Source: Streptomyces sp. NBC_01775 (lineage in GTDB: Bacteria; Actinomycetota; Actinomycetes; Streptomycetales; Streptomycetaceae). Taken from it: a stretch of 64,000 nt of DNA. Under the pieces are notes generated by a model, which was given only the letters and a program-made list of their open reading frames with translations, did no database searches and was not told the DNA's origin. The stretch lies in contig NZ_CP109104.1 of the NCBI RefSeq assembly GCF_035917675.1, positions 3,410,001 through 3,474,000 of the forward strand. Reading direction: 5' to 3'. Position numbers and translations under genes: made by a program. The stretch's first letter is position 1. Each line of letters opens with the position of its first letter. Below, piece after piece: positions 1 to 8,325 of the stretch.

Positions 1-391
1 CCTTCAGCAGAATCAGCGGCGCGCTGCCACCGGTCCGCTGGAGCCTGACCTGCACCGTGCCGACATCGCACGCGGACCGCTTCACACCCCCGGCCCCGGC
101 CTCGCTCTTCACGTCCGCGCCCCCGTTGCCCCCCTTGCCCCCGTTGCCGCTCTGCGCACCGCCGCCGCCCGTGGAGCCCGAGCCGGTCGACCCCGAGCCC
201 TTCGCGTCGGAGCCGGTCGAGCCCGAGTCCTTCGCCTGCGAGTCCTTCGACACCGCCGAGGAGGACGAGGAGCCGGCGTCGTCGTCCTTGCCGCCGCCCT
301 CCTGGCAGGCGGTCAGCGAGAACGCGGCGGCGGCAGCGACGGCGAAAAGGCCGGCGGAACGGACGGTACGGCGAATGCGAGCGGTCTTCAT
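1..391 (-). CDS. Secreted lipoprotein, N-terminal part only (possibly DUF4232-like)
   Basis: The gene runs off the left edge of the window, so about 130 residues are seen. It starts at an ATG preceded by GGGGGAC. The protein begins MKTARIRRTV, followed by a hydrophobic stretch and the lipobox LTAC at about residues 26-29. This predicts cleavage by signal peptidase II and lipid anchoring on the outer membrane face. After the lipidated Cys comes a low-complexity linker rich in Gly, Ser, Asp and Lys (about residues 30-100). A folded domain then begins with a Cys followed by alternating hydrophobic residues. That pattern would fit the start of a DUF4232 domain, common in Streptomyces lipoproteins, but too little is present to be sure. 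No function can be assigned. Confidence 0.75.
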   Translation of the reverse strand, partial: MKTARIRRTVRSAGLFAVAAAAAFSLTACQEGGGKDDDAGSSSSSAVSKDSQAKDSGSTGSDAKGSGSTGSGSTGGGGAQSGNGGKGGNGGADVKSEAGAGGVKRSACDVGTVQVRLQRTGGSAPLILLK

Positions 392-970
392 GATGTCCCC
401 CACGGATGTCGAATGCGGCACGGCCGCCCGCTTCCGCGGGGCGCCCCAGCCAGGTTCACTTGTCGGTACATTCACTGTGATGACGACCGGCTGGGGATTG
501 TTCACGGGATTCTGTCCGCACCCTGTAACAGCCCGCCGCGGGGCTCTCCGTTGGTCCAGCCGTGGTGAGGCCTCGCATGCGCAGGCCGAGCGGCGACGAA
601 GCCCCGCAAGTACATGCCGGAACCGGCCGCCGGGCGGGATTCCCTCATCGCGGGGGACGCCCCGGCGCTGCCGTGGTCAAGGTGACGGGTGCCAATACCC
701 CCCGGTGGGAGGCCACACCGACCCTGCTGTCTAGGGTCACCAGCCAGGTGCCCTACCTACCGCTCCCCCGGAGAACCTCCTGATGGCGAGGGGCAAGGGC
801 TTCGCCTCGTCCACCGGAAAGATCACCATCGAGGACTCTCCGACGGCAGCCGGGCCCTGAACCTCCGGGCCGCCCGGTCCCGGTAACGGCCGGCCCATGA
901 CGTCATCCATGGCCTGCCGTCCCGGACACCGCGAAGTTCCGGTCGCGGAAGTCCACAAGGAGTCAGCCTC
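392..970. other. Intergenic region between divergent genes
   Basis: This stretch of 579 bases separates the minus-strand lipoprotein gene from the plus-strand permease gene, so it should hold the promoters of both. I see no RNA gene, clear inverted repeat or convincing sigma-70 hexamer pair. Short reading frames here have no recognisable product. Confidence 0.5.
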
Positions 971-2323
971 ATGTCCGACCTTGAGAACCAGACCGCTGAG
1001 CATGGCTCGCTCAGACGTTCCGTCCGGCTGATCGATGTCGTCATGCTGGGGGCGGGTACCGCGATCGGTGCGTCCGTCTTCACCGTGCTCGGGCCGGCCA
1101 CGAACGCCGGTGGATCGGGAGTCCTCATCGCCACGGTCCTGGCCGCCGTACCGATGGCCGTGTTCGCCATCGTCTACGCGTTCATGTCCTCCACGATGCC
1201 CAGGACCGGAGCCTCGTACGAGTGGCAACACGCCTTCGTGAACCCGTTTTTGGGCTTCGTGGTCGTGTGGCTCCGCATCCTGGGGAGCGGGGCGGTCATG
1301 GTGCTCCTGGTCCGGGTGCTGGTCGAGTACCTGGGCATGGTGTGGCCCGGCTTGCCGGCCGCGCCCATCATGCTCGGCCTGTTCATCGCGGTCTTCGCGC
1401 TGAACTACTTCGGGGTCTCCGTCGCGGCGCGCGCACAGACCCTGCTGATGCTGCTTCTGCTGGCCGCCTTCGCGGTGTTCGTAGGTGCCGGCGCACCGAG
1501 GATCAGCACCGAGACCATCGGACCGGTGTTCCAGGGCTGGGGGCCGATCCTTGCGGCCCTACCGGTCCTCATCAGCTTGTTCCTCGGGATCGAGACCGCG
1601 ACGGAGGTCGGAGAGGAGGTCGAGAACGCGGAACGTAACGTGCCCGTGGGCCTGGTCCTCGCCTTGTCGCTGACCTTGGTCGTCTACCTGTCCATCGTGG
1701 TGACGTCACTGGGCGTCGCCGGGCCGAGGGAACTCGCCGACAGCGACGCGCCGTTGCTGACGGCGGCCGAGCACACCCTGGGCGGGTGGGCGACGCCGCT
1801 CATCGTGAGCGCGGCCGTGCTGGCCATCGTCAAATCGCTCAACGCCTCCTTCCTCGTGTTCACGCGATTCCTGTACGCCATGGGCCGCAACGGCGCCCTT
1901 CCCGGCTTCATGGCACGCGTACATCCCCGCTGGGGGACGCCTCATGTGGCGACCATGGTGGCCTTCGGATTCGCGTCGCTGGGGCTGCTGCTGTCGAAGG
2001 AGATCCTGCCCCTCCTGCTCGCGGTGAACATCCCGGCGATGATGAAGTACTTCGGCACCTGCCTGGCCGGATTCAACGTGGTGCGCTCTCACCCGGATGT
2101 GTACGCACGGGCGAGGCTGCGCTTTCGCAAGGCATGGGTCACCACCGCCGCTGTGGCCGGCATGGTCGCCGCCGTGGTGATCACCGCCCTTGGCTGGGCC
2201 GCGGACTGGCGTCCCTACGCGGTGTGCGCGGCGTGGACAGCCCTCGGATTGGCCTATTGGTGGCTGCGCCGACGACGGTCGACCGATGGGTGGCGTTCTT
2301 CGGTGTCTCTTCCGGCGTCTTGA
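971..2323 (+). CDS. APC superfamily amino acid permease
   Basis: A 450-residue polytopic membrane protein predicted to import amino acids or related compounds by cation-coupled transport. The N-terminal segment, with GAGTAIGASVF at about residues 27-37, matches the unwound helix-1 substrate-binding region of the APC superfamily. About twelve hydrophobic segments follow, and the length is typical of the family. The ATG start has an AAGGAG ribosome binding site about nine bases upstream. The gene stands alone on the plus strand and converges on the FHA gene. The substrate cannot be read from sequence. Confidence 0.88.
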   Translation: MSDLENQTAEHGSLRRSVRLIDVVMLGAGTAIGASVFTVLGPATNAGGSGVLIATVLAAVPMAVFAIVYAFMSSTMPRTGASYEWQHAFVNPFLGFVVVWLRILGSGAVMVLLVRVLVEYLGMVWPGLPAAPIMLGLFIAVFALNYFGVSVAARAQTLLMLLLLAAFAVFVGAGAPRISTETIGPVFQGWGPILAALPVLISLFLGIETATEVGEEVENAERNVPVGLVLALSLTLVVYLSIVVTSLGVAGPRELADSDAPLLTAAEHTLGGWATPLIVSAAVLAIVKSLNASFLVFTRFLYAMGRNGALPGFMARVHPRWGTPHVATMVAFGFASLGLLLSKEILPLLLAVNIPAMMKYFGTCLAGFNVVRSHPDVYARARLRFRKAWVTTAAVAGMVAAVVITALGWAADWRPYAVCAAWTALGLAYWWLRRRRSTDGWRSSVSLPAS

Positions 2324-2363
2324 CGGTGACCCGCTCGACACCCGCGTCGGTCGTTCGAGTTCG

Positions 2364-2384
2364 GCGAGGGGGCAGGGCCCTCGC
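2364..2384. terminator. Hairpin between converging permease and FHA genes
   Basis: A 7-bp stem (GCGAGGG/CCCTCGC) with a 7-base loop in the 84-base gap between two converging stop codons. It could end transcription from either side. There is no T-tract, which is common in Streptomyces. Confidence 0.5.
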
Positions 2385-2407
2385 GGACGGCGCGCACGCA
2401 GTGGCTC

Positions 2408-3238
2408 TCAGCGTTGTCCGCCGCCCTCCAGGCGGGCGAGGTCGGATTTGACGATGGTGGTGGTCACGAGGAGTTCGGTGATCAGGTTGTGGTTGAGCGC
2501 GTTGCCGACGGGCTGGGGGATTTCGTCTTCCATGAGCCCGGGCACCGTGCGGCTGAGCCTTGTCCGTACGCCGGCGACGACACGTGCCGCCCGCTTCCTG
2601 GTCCAGGTCTCCGCCGGGCGCAGCTCCGCCAGTTCGGCCGCGACCTCGGCCCAGGTAAGAGGCTGTGGCAGAGGGTCGTTGCGCAGATAGCGCTGGGCGA
2701 GGCAGATCACGACCAGCTTCTCGGTCGCGGTCAGGTCCCACCCATCGCCGTCGCAGGTGGCGGCCTCGCGCAATCCGTCGCCCCCCGCGCCGGGCGTCGG
2801 CGTGGCGATACGCACCTCCAGCAGGTGCTCCCGTTTCGGGGCGACGATGAACAGCGGGGTGAACCCGGACGAGAGCTCGACCCGGTCACCGCCCAGCACC
2901 AGGCGCGCCCCTGCCCCCGTCCCCGGGAGCCGGATGGGCAGCCGCCCGGTGTTGTTCAGCACCCAACGCGAGTACTCCCGCGTGATGTAGCCGTGCTTGC
3001 GGCTGACATGCGCGTCGTCCGGCGCGACACAGACATGGACTTCGGGCTCATTACGCCCGAACACGAGAGGGAAAGCGGCGTCGGGAGCCATGCTCATACC
3101 GCCGTTGACACCCATGACGAACAGAGTGCCGGGCTGCGTGGACGGAATACCGCGCGACAGGCTCCCGTAATCCTGCGGCAGCAGATTGACCTTGCTCGGT
3201 TTGACCTTGCTCGGTGGCCGCGACGGCGACAGCGTCAT
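2408..3238 (-). CDS. FHA-domain protein with C-terminal helical domain
   Basis: A 276-residue cytoplasmic protein with no signal peptide or membrane helix. Residues about 60-130 form an FHA fold, with FGR, the VSRKHG motif and an N-N pair (VLNNTG), the residues FHA domains use to bind phosphothreonine. Residues about 165-235 form a separate helical domain beginning LTATEKLVVICLAQRYL, a type seen in Streptomyces FHA proteins and possibly winged-helix-like. The ATG follows a GGAGGCGGAG ribosome binding site. The gene is downstream of the giant surface protein and the Ser/Thr kinase on the same strand. This suggests it reads phosphorylation by that kinase, which is inference from context. Confidence 0.82.
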   Translation of the reverse strand: MTLSPSRPPSKVKPSKVNLLPQDYGSLSRGIPSTQPGTLFVMGVNGGMSMAPDAAFPLVFGRNEPEVHVCVAPDDAHVSRKHGYITREYSRWVLNNTGRLPIRLPGTGAGARLVLGGDRVELSSGFTPLFIVAPKREHLLEVRIATPTPGAGGDGLREAATCDGDGWDLTATEKLVVICLAQRYLRNDPLPQPLTWAEVAAELAELRPAETWTRKRAARVVAGVRTRLSRTVPGLMEDEIPQPVGNALNHNLITELLVTTTIVKSDLARLEGGGQR

Positions 3239-3403
3239 CTCTCCGCCTCCTGGTACCAGACGCTCAAGACCACGCTAGCCGTTTCTTCAGATGGACGGGA
3301 ACGCCTTGGACCGGGCCGTCCCGTTCCGCCGTGCGGTCTGTTCCGGCGTGCGGTCCGATTCGGCGTCACGGTGAGGTCGGGTTCCGTGGGGTCGGGCTGC
3401 CCA

Positions 3404-3444
3404 CTGGGGGCATGCCTGCCCCCCTGCGGCAGGCATGCCCCCAG
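3404..3444. terminator. Perfect 15-bp inverted repeat in the FHA/giant-gene gap
   Basis: Arms at 3404-3418 and 3430-3444 are perfectly complementary (15 bp, containing GGGGGCATGCC) around an 11-base loop. It lies 60 bases beyond the giant gene's terminator hairpin and upstream of the FHA gene. It may be a second terminator or a dispersed palindromic element. Confidence 0.6.
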
Positions 3445-3499
3445 CACTTCAGGCTTCCGGACTCATATATCTCGTACATGGGGATGGGGATGGGGATGG

Positions 3500-3533
3500 C
3501 CCGCTGCCGCCCGGAAGGCCGGGCGGCAGCGGG
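3500..3533 (-). terminator. Strong terminator of the giant surface-protein gene
   Basis: A perfect 15-bp stem (arms 3500-3514 and 3519-3533, core CCGCTGCCGCCCGG) with an AAGG loop, seven bases past the stop codon of the minus-strand giant gene. No T-tract follows, but the stem is very stable. It suggests the FHA gene is transcribed mainly from its own promoter. Confidence 0.85.
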
Positions 3534-3539
3534 GTGCGG

Positions 3540-6500
3540 TTACGGCGCGGGCGCTGGTGCGGGCGCGGGCGTGGGTTCCGGAGTGGGTTCCGGAGTGGGT
3601 TCCGGAGTGGGTTCCGGAGTGGGTTCCGGAGTGGGTGCCTCCTCCACTGGCTCCTGTGCGGGTGCCTCCTCCACGGGCTCCGAAGTGGGCTCCGGAGTGG
3701 GTGTCTCGTCCACGGGTTCCGGTGCGGGTGCCTCGTCAGCTGGCTCCGGAGTGGGTTCTGGCGTGGGTTCCTGGTCCACGGGCTCCGGAGTGGGTGCTGG
3801 CGTGGGTTCCTGGTCCACGGGCTCCGAAGTGGGTGCCTCGTCCACTGGTCCCGGAGTGGGTTCCGGCGTGGGTGCCTCCTCCACGGGCTCCGACGCAGGT
3901 GCCTGGTCCACTGGCCCCGGAGTGGGTGCTGGCGTGGGTTCCTGGTCCACCGATGCGGGGGTGGGTTCCGGCGTGGGTGCGGGTACGGGCGCCGGGGCCG
4001 CAGGTTCAGGGGCGGCTTCCGGTGTCGCATTCGGCTCCGCCGGTGCGGGTGCCGGTGCGGGTCCGGGTGCCGGGGCGGGTGCCGGGGCCGGGGCGGGGGC
4101 GGGTGCCGGGGCGGGTGCCGGTGCGGGTCCGGGTGCCGGGGCGGGTGCCGGGGCCGGGGCGGGGGCGGGTGCCGGGGCGGGTGCCGGGGCGGGTGCCGGG
4201 GCGGGTGCCGGGGCGGGTGCCGGGGCGGGTGCCGGGGCGGGTGCCGGGGCCGGCTCACCCGGTAGTGGTGGTGCGCCTGCCGGGTTCCCCTCGGGGGCTG
4301 ATTGTGACGCGCGCTGCTCCGCGAGGACCTGCCCTGTGACGTACCCGGGGTCGGACTGAGTTGCGGCTTGGTTCAGGGCATCCAGTATCTGTTGTCCTGC
4401 TGAAGGCGCCGGTGGTGCGCCCGCCGGGTTCCCCTCGGGGGCTGATTGTGACGCGCGCTGCTCCGCGAGCAGCTGCCCTGTGACGTACCCGGGGTCGGAC
4501 TGAGTTGCGGCTTGGTTCAGGGCATCCAGTATCTGTTGTCCTGCTGAAGGCGCCGGTGGTGCGCCCGCCGGGTTCCCCTCGGGGGCTGATTGTGACGCGC
4601 GCTGCTCCGCGAGGACCTGCCCTGTGGCGTACCCCGGCTCGGCCTGCGCTGCGATGTCGGCCAGCGACTGCACCTGGTCGGGGTGGGTGTTCCCGTACAC
4701 GCCCAGGCCCGTCACGGTACCCGCACCGCGCGCGATCGCCGTGTATTTGCCCCCGACCAGGCCGCCGATACCGGCCCCCATACCGACGTCCGTGGTGAAG
4801 TCGTTCGCCGCCGTTCCGGGTTCACCGAGGTAGGGCGCGGCGCCCTGTGTGCCGGGGGGTTTGGCGACTCCCGCGGAGACTTCGCCGCGCGTGGGCTGGA
4901 ATGCGGGGTTGAGCGGGTCCATCGAGGGGTCCGGCGGGATCCCGCCGTCCATCTGGCGCAGGATTTCCCGCGTCTCGGGGTGCTCACTGGTGTACGCGCT
5001 GGCGTTCCAGAGGCCGCCCAGGACACCGCCCCCCGCCGCTCCCTTGGGACCTCCCGCCGCGAACCCGACACCACTGCCGTGCCACACACCGTCGACGGTG
5101 CGGCCCCCGAAGTCGCCCCAGTCCCAGGCCGGGCCGGGTGCGGGCTCGTTCGCGAGACGGCTGACGATCGGCCCTTCGGGCAGCGGGGTCCCGGCCGGGA
5201 TCGCACCAGCCGCCGGCGGCGCGGCCTCACCGGGCGGGATCTCGGCGGGGGCCGGCTGCTCCGCCTGCTGCTGGGCGGGCGTCTTGATGCCCATCTGCTC
5301 CGCGAGAGCCTCGCCTGTGGCGTACCCCGGCTCGGCCTGCGCTGCGATGTCGGCCAGCGACTGCACCTGGTCGGGGTGGGTGTTCCCGTACACGCCCAGG
5401 CCCGCCACGGTACCCAGCCCGCGCGTGATCGGCTCGTACTTGCCACCGGGCAGGCTGCCGATACCGGCTCCCCGGCCGACGTCCTTGGTGAAGTCGCCTG
5501 CCGCCGTTCCGGGTTCACCGAGGTAGGGCGCGGCGCCCTGTGTGCCGGGGGGTTTGGCGACTCCCGCGGAGACTTCGCCGCGCGTGGGCTGGAATGCCGG
5601 GTTGAGCGGGTCCATCGAGGGGTCCGGCGGGATCCCGCCGTCCATCTGGCGCAGGATTTCCCGCGTCTCGGGGTGCTCACTGGTGTACGCGCTGGCGTTC
5701 CAGAGGCCGCCCAGGACACCGCCCCCCGCCGCTCCCTTGGGACCTCCCGCCGCGAACCCGACACCACTGCCGGCCCCTACACCCTTGACGGTGCGTCCCG
5801 CGAAGTCGCCCCAGTCCCACGCGGGGCCGGGCGCGGGCTCGTTCGCGAGACGGCTGACGATCGGACCTTCGGGCTTGGCCGGCTCCTCGGGGGTGTCCTG
5901 CCCATCGGGCCTGGCGCCGTCCTCGGGTGCCGGCGCGGCGTCCGCAGGAACGTTCGGGCGGAGCACAGGGAACGGGGCCCCGGACTCGGGGAGCGGCGGC
6001 ACGGTCCCCATTCCGCCGTACAGCTGGTCGTACGGCGGCGCACCGGCGTCGCTGTCGGCCAACCTCCCGGAAAGGAAGTCGGACAGGGGCGTACCGGGGG
6101 GCGGTGCGGGCGGTGCCGGAACCGTGCTGGTGGCCGAGCTTCCGGCCTGCGGGGCCGCCGTGGACGGCCCCTGCACCGGCCCCTGCATCGGCCGCTGCAC
6201 CGGTCCCTGCACCTTCGGATCGGGCGTCACCGGCTCGTCCGAGCCGTCTCCGGGGGGCGTGGACGGCGCCTCTCCTGCTGTGGACCGCACCTCTCCACTT
6301 GAGTCCGCGTACGGGAGGGCCGCCGTGGGATGCTCCGCGAGGTCCGGCAGGTCGGCAGTCGGCTCCTCGGAGTCCGAGGAGTCCTCGGAGTCCTCGGAGT
6401 CCTCGGAGTCCTCGTCGGCGTCGTCGTCTTCGGCAGCGGGAGCAGCGGAAGCAGCGGCGTCGTCCGCGTCGGTGGGAGCCGTTGCGGGGATCTCTCCGCG

Positions 6501-8006
6501 CGGGTCGATGTCCGGCCGTTCCGCCCCGGCAAGCTGCCGGGAGTCCGTCGGAGCCGCCGTCGGCAGATCGACGGGCAGGTCCGCCGCGTCGAACGGTACG
6601 GACGACTCCGGATTCCGGTCCTCGGCACCCGGCGCCGTCTCCTCGACGTCCCGGCGAAGGTCCCGGACGTCCGTCCCCTCGGGGGCCTCTTGGCGGTCCT
6701 TCTCCGCGTGGTCCCGCTCGGGAACACCGTGCGTCGGGTCCGCGTCGTTCGCCGACTCGTCCCCCTGCGCCGACTCGGACGCCTGCGCCGACTCGTCCAC
6801 ATGCTGTGGCTGTTCAGCGGCATCCGGCCGTTCGGCGGCCGGGTCGACCGATGGCTCCTCTTCCCCGTCGGTCCTCGCGGATTCCCCGTCGGTCCTCGCG
6901 GAGTCGTGGTCCGGGCGCGGCTCCTGCGCGGCGGCCTTCTCCGTCTGATCGGGGGCCACCTCTGCCCGATCGGAGGCCACCTCTGCTCGATCAGGGGCCG
7001 TCTCCGTCCGGTCGACGGGAGGCTCGGGGGGCGTCTCCGCCCGGTCATCCGCGTCGGGGGCCTGACGCGTCGTGCGCTCCGCCGGAGAGTCCTCGCCGGC
7101 GGCTCCGTCCCTGTCCCCGTCCTCGGCCCAGGCTGGACGATCACTGCCGGAGGTTCCCGGCGCTTGCGGCTGGTGACGCCGGCTCAGCGTCTCCTCGTCC
7201 ACCCCGGAGGCACGCAGGCGCTCTGCGACGCGCTTCCGGACCTCCTGCTCGAACGCGGAACTCCCGGATCGTGAGTGCGTCTGATCCGCGCCCCGCGCCG
7301 ACTCCACCTCGATGTCGTGCTGTTGCTGTTGCTGCTGGTGGGAGTGCTGCTGATGCGTGGTCGCGGCCTGTGCCTGGCCCGGCTGTACGGCCGCCGACAG
7401 CAGCCAGGCGCCGAACCCCAGCGCCCCCGTCAGCACCGCCGTACGAAGCAGCTGCCGGTCCCACAGCGGCTTCGGGTGCCGCTCCGACCGGGGGGACGAG
7501 AACGCCGACCGCGCCGACTTCGACGGCTCACCGCTGTCCTCGGCACCGACCGTGCCCGAGACGACGGCGTCCACCAACTCGCCCACGGTGGCCGCCGGTA
7601 CCTCGTGCACCGCACAGCGGCCCGGGTACGTACGCGCCCCCGTCAGCCCCGGCTGCACCGCCACGTACGCGACCCGCCCGAGACCGGCCAGTTCCTCGGC
7701 GTCGACGATCAGCAGCGCGGCGGCGGACAGCTCCACACCCGTACGCTGCCCGTCCCACCAGGCACGCAGCCGCTGTGCCGCCCCCGGCGCGGCGAACTCG
7801 TCCCCGTACATCGGCGGTACGAGCACCGGCACGCTCCCGCCTGTCCCGGCCAACCGCGACCTCATCGCCACGGTGACGGAGCTGGCCAGTTGAAGGTCCC
7901 TGACCAGCACCAGATACGCACGACCGGCGCTGTCGTCCGGTGAACCGGAACGTGCCTTCGCTTGCGGGGGACAGCCAGGTGGATGCGGGACTTTCCGTAG
8001 ATACAT
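3540..8006 (-). CDS. Giant repeat-rich single-pass membrane/surface protein (1488 aa), unknown function
   Basis: I do not recognise a characterised family. Residues about 28-150 form a compact alpha/beta-looking domain beginning AYLVLVRDLQL. A transmembrane helix lies at about 186-207 (VLTGALGFGAWLLSAA). A Gln/His tract and a long acidic Pro/Ala/Ser/Asp/Glu-rich region follow to about 700. Two near-identical modules of about 187 residues lie at about 712-898 and 943-1129. Each has two glycine-zipper-like stretches (for example GAAGGGVLGG) and the motif HPETREILRQMDGG. Three 48-residue repeats follow, then an Ala-Pro tract and a Pro-Glu-Pro-Thr tail to the end. The ATG has a GAGGAGG ribosome binding site. 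Predicted topology is a cytoplasmic N-terminus with some 1280 residues outside, enough to span the cell wall. No LPXTG motif is visible. Neighbours are a membrane kinase and an FHA protein. Confidence 0.85.
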   Translation of the reverse strand: MYLRKVPHPPGCPPQAKARSGSPDDSAGRAYLVLVRDLQLASSVTVAMRSRLAGTGGSVPVLVPPMYGDEFAAPGAAQRLRAWWDGQRTGVELSAAALLIVDAEELAGLGRVAYVAVQPGLTGARTYPGRCAVHEVPAATVGELVDAVVSGTVGAEDSGEPSKSARSAFSSPRSERHPKPLWDRQLLRTAVLTGALGFGAWLLSAAVQPGQAQAATTHQQHSHQQQQQQHDIEVESARGADQTHSRSGSSAFEQEVRKRVAERLRASGVDEETLSRRHQPQAPGTSGSDRPAWAEDGDRDGAAGEDSPAERTTRQAPDADDRAETPPEPPVDRTETAPDRAEVASDRAEVAPDQTEKAAAQEPRPDHDSARTDGESARTDGEEEPSVDPAAERPDAAEQPQHVDESAQASESAQGDESANDADPTHGVPERDHAEKDRQEAPEGTDVRDLRRDVEETAPGAEDRNPESSVPFDAADLPVDLPTAAPTDSRQLAGAERPDIDPRGEIPATAPTDADDAAASAAPAAEDDDADEDSEDSEDSEDSSDSEEPTADLPDLAEHPTAALPYADSSGEVRSTAGEAPSTPPGDGSDEPVTPDPKVQGPVQRPMQGPVQGPSTAAPQAGSSATSTVPAPPAPPPGTPLSDFLSGRLADSDAGAPPYDQLYGGMGTVPPLPESGAPFPVLRPNVPADAAPAPEDGARPDGQDTPEEPAKPEGPIVSRLANEPAPGPAWDWGDFAGRTVKGVGAGSGVGFAAGGPKGAAGGGVLGGLWNASAYTSEHPETREILRQMDGGIPPDPSMDPLNPAFQPTRGEVSAGVAKPPGTQGAAPYLGEPGTAAGDFTKDVGRGAGIGSLPGGKYEPITRGLGTVAGLGVYGNTHPDQVQSLADIAAQAEPGYATGEALAEQMGIKTPAQQQAEQPAPAEIPPGEAAPPAAGAIPAGTPLPEGPIVSRLANEPAPGPAWDWGDFGGRTVDGVWHGSGVGFAAGGPKGAAGGGVLGGLWNASAYTSEHPETREILRQMDGGIPPDPSMDPLNPAFQPTRGEVSAGVAKPPGTQGAAPYLGEPGTAANDFTTDVGMGAGIGGLVGGKYTAIARGAGTVTGLGVYGNTHPDQVQSLADIAAQAEPGYATGQVLAEQRASQSAPEGNPAGAPPAPSAGQQILDALNQAATQSDPGYVTGQLLAEQRASQSAPEGNPAGAPPAPSAGQQILDALNQAATQSDPGYVTGQVLAEQRASQSAPEGNPAGAPPLPGEPAPAPAPAPAPAPAPAPAPAPAPAPAPAPAPAPAPAPAPAPGPAPAPAPAPAPAPAPAPAPAPGPAPAPAPAEPNATPEAAPEPAAPAPVPAPTPEPTPASVDQEPTPAPTPGPVDQAPASEPVEEAPTPEPTPGPVDEAPTSEPVDQEPTPAPTPEPVDQEPTPEPTPEPADEAPAPEPVDETPTPEPTSEPVEEAPAQEPVEEAPTPEPTPEPTPEPTPEPTPEPTPAPAPAPAP
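3571..3630. repeat. 12-bp tandem repeat, five copies
   Basis: Five consecutive copies of GTGGGTTCCGGA, each encoding four residues of the Pro-Glu-Pro-Thr tail of the giant protein. More degenerate copies continue towards 3990. Frame is preserved, so copy number can vary without breaking the gene. Confidence 0.9.
4070..4250. repeat. GC-rich minisatellite encoding the Ala-Pro tract
   Basis: Tandem copies built on GCGGGTGCCGGG and shorter variants give a pure Ala-Pro repeat in the giant protein, broken by a few Gly residues. This is slippage-prone DNA in which several frames stay open. Confidence 0.88.
4282..4640. repeat. 144-bp direct repeats, two full copies and one partial
   Basis: Units begin at 4282, 4426 and 4570, exactly 144 bases (48 codons) apart, with only a few differences. 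Each encodes a unit containing SAPEGNPAGAPPAPSAGQQ and DALNQAATQSDPGYVTGQ. The very high DNA identity points to recent duplication. Confidence 0.9.
4621..5180. repeat. 560-bp direct repeat, copy 1 of 2 (partner at 5314-5873)
   Basis: This segment is almost identical to 5314-5873, an offset of exactly 693 bases (231 codons). Both encode the glycine-zipper module of the giant surface protein. The near-identity at synonymous positions indicates recent duplication or ongoing gene conversion. Confidence 0.92.
5314..5873. repeat. 560-bp direct repeat, copy 2 of 2 (partner at 4621-5180)
   Basis: This is the N-terminal-proximal copy of the module duplicated at 4621-5180. The few differences cluster in the segment around the second glycine zipper and in the linker leading into the repeat. 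Confidence 0.92.
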
Positions 8007-8325
8007 GCTTGGCGCCTCCTCATGACTGGACGACGCGCGCCGGCCCGTTCACCGCTGGGCACGGCACGACAAGGTCCCGGTCCGGGTCTCTTGGTGCGCG
8101 GTGACGCTAGGGGAGTTCGTCCGGGACCGGTCCCAACCCGTCAGTAACGGACGGTTGGCGGAGCGTGGTTCGCGTAGCGCGGTTCACGGTTCGCGGAGCA
8201 CGGTTCGCGATTCGCGGAGCACGGCGGATTCCGTGTTCGGGTGAGGGGCGTGCGTGCCTGTCTGATGCCCGCGGGCTGCGTGTGTGTTGTGGCTTGGCGC
8301 GCGGTTTCTCGCGCCCCTTTGGGCG
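8007..8325. promoter_or_regulatory. Regulatory region upstream of the giant gene, with palindrome and 21-bp repeats
   Basis: This gap of 319 bases lies between the kinase stop and the giant gene start. It holds a perfect 12-bp palindrome GGGACCGGTCCC at 8123-8134 and, on the minus strand just downstream, a TAGCGT that could be a -10 element. The same TAGCGT sequence occurs upstream of the FHA gene. No good -35 is visible, so the promoter call is tentative. Confidence 0.4.
8169..8224. repeat. 21-bp-period direct repeats, three copies
   Basis: A 14-base core (TTCGCGGAGCACGG; first copy TTCGCGTAGCGCGG) begins at 8169, 8190 and 8211. The period is exactly 21 bases, two turns of DNA helix. The array sits about 160-220 bases upstream of the giant gene start, suggesting a cooperative protein-binding site. 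Confidence 0.7.

Noticed and set aside
3214..4359. Plus-strand open frame encoding a Gly-Ala-Gly repeat protein across the giant gene
   Set aside because: It is the antisense of the Ala-Pro and Pro-Glu tracts. The GC-rich repeat keeps most frames open, and the minus-strand frame continues through a full-length protein with a good start, ribosome binding site and terminator.
8007..8325. Extracytoplasmic-function sigma promoter before the giant gene
   Set aside because: A GGGACC element and a GTC-containing -10-like sequence can be aligned, but spacing and matches are not convincing.
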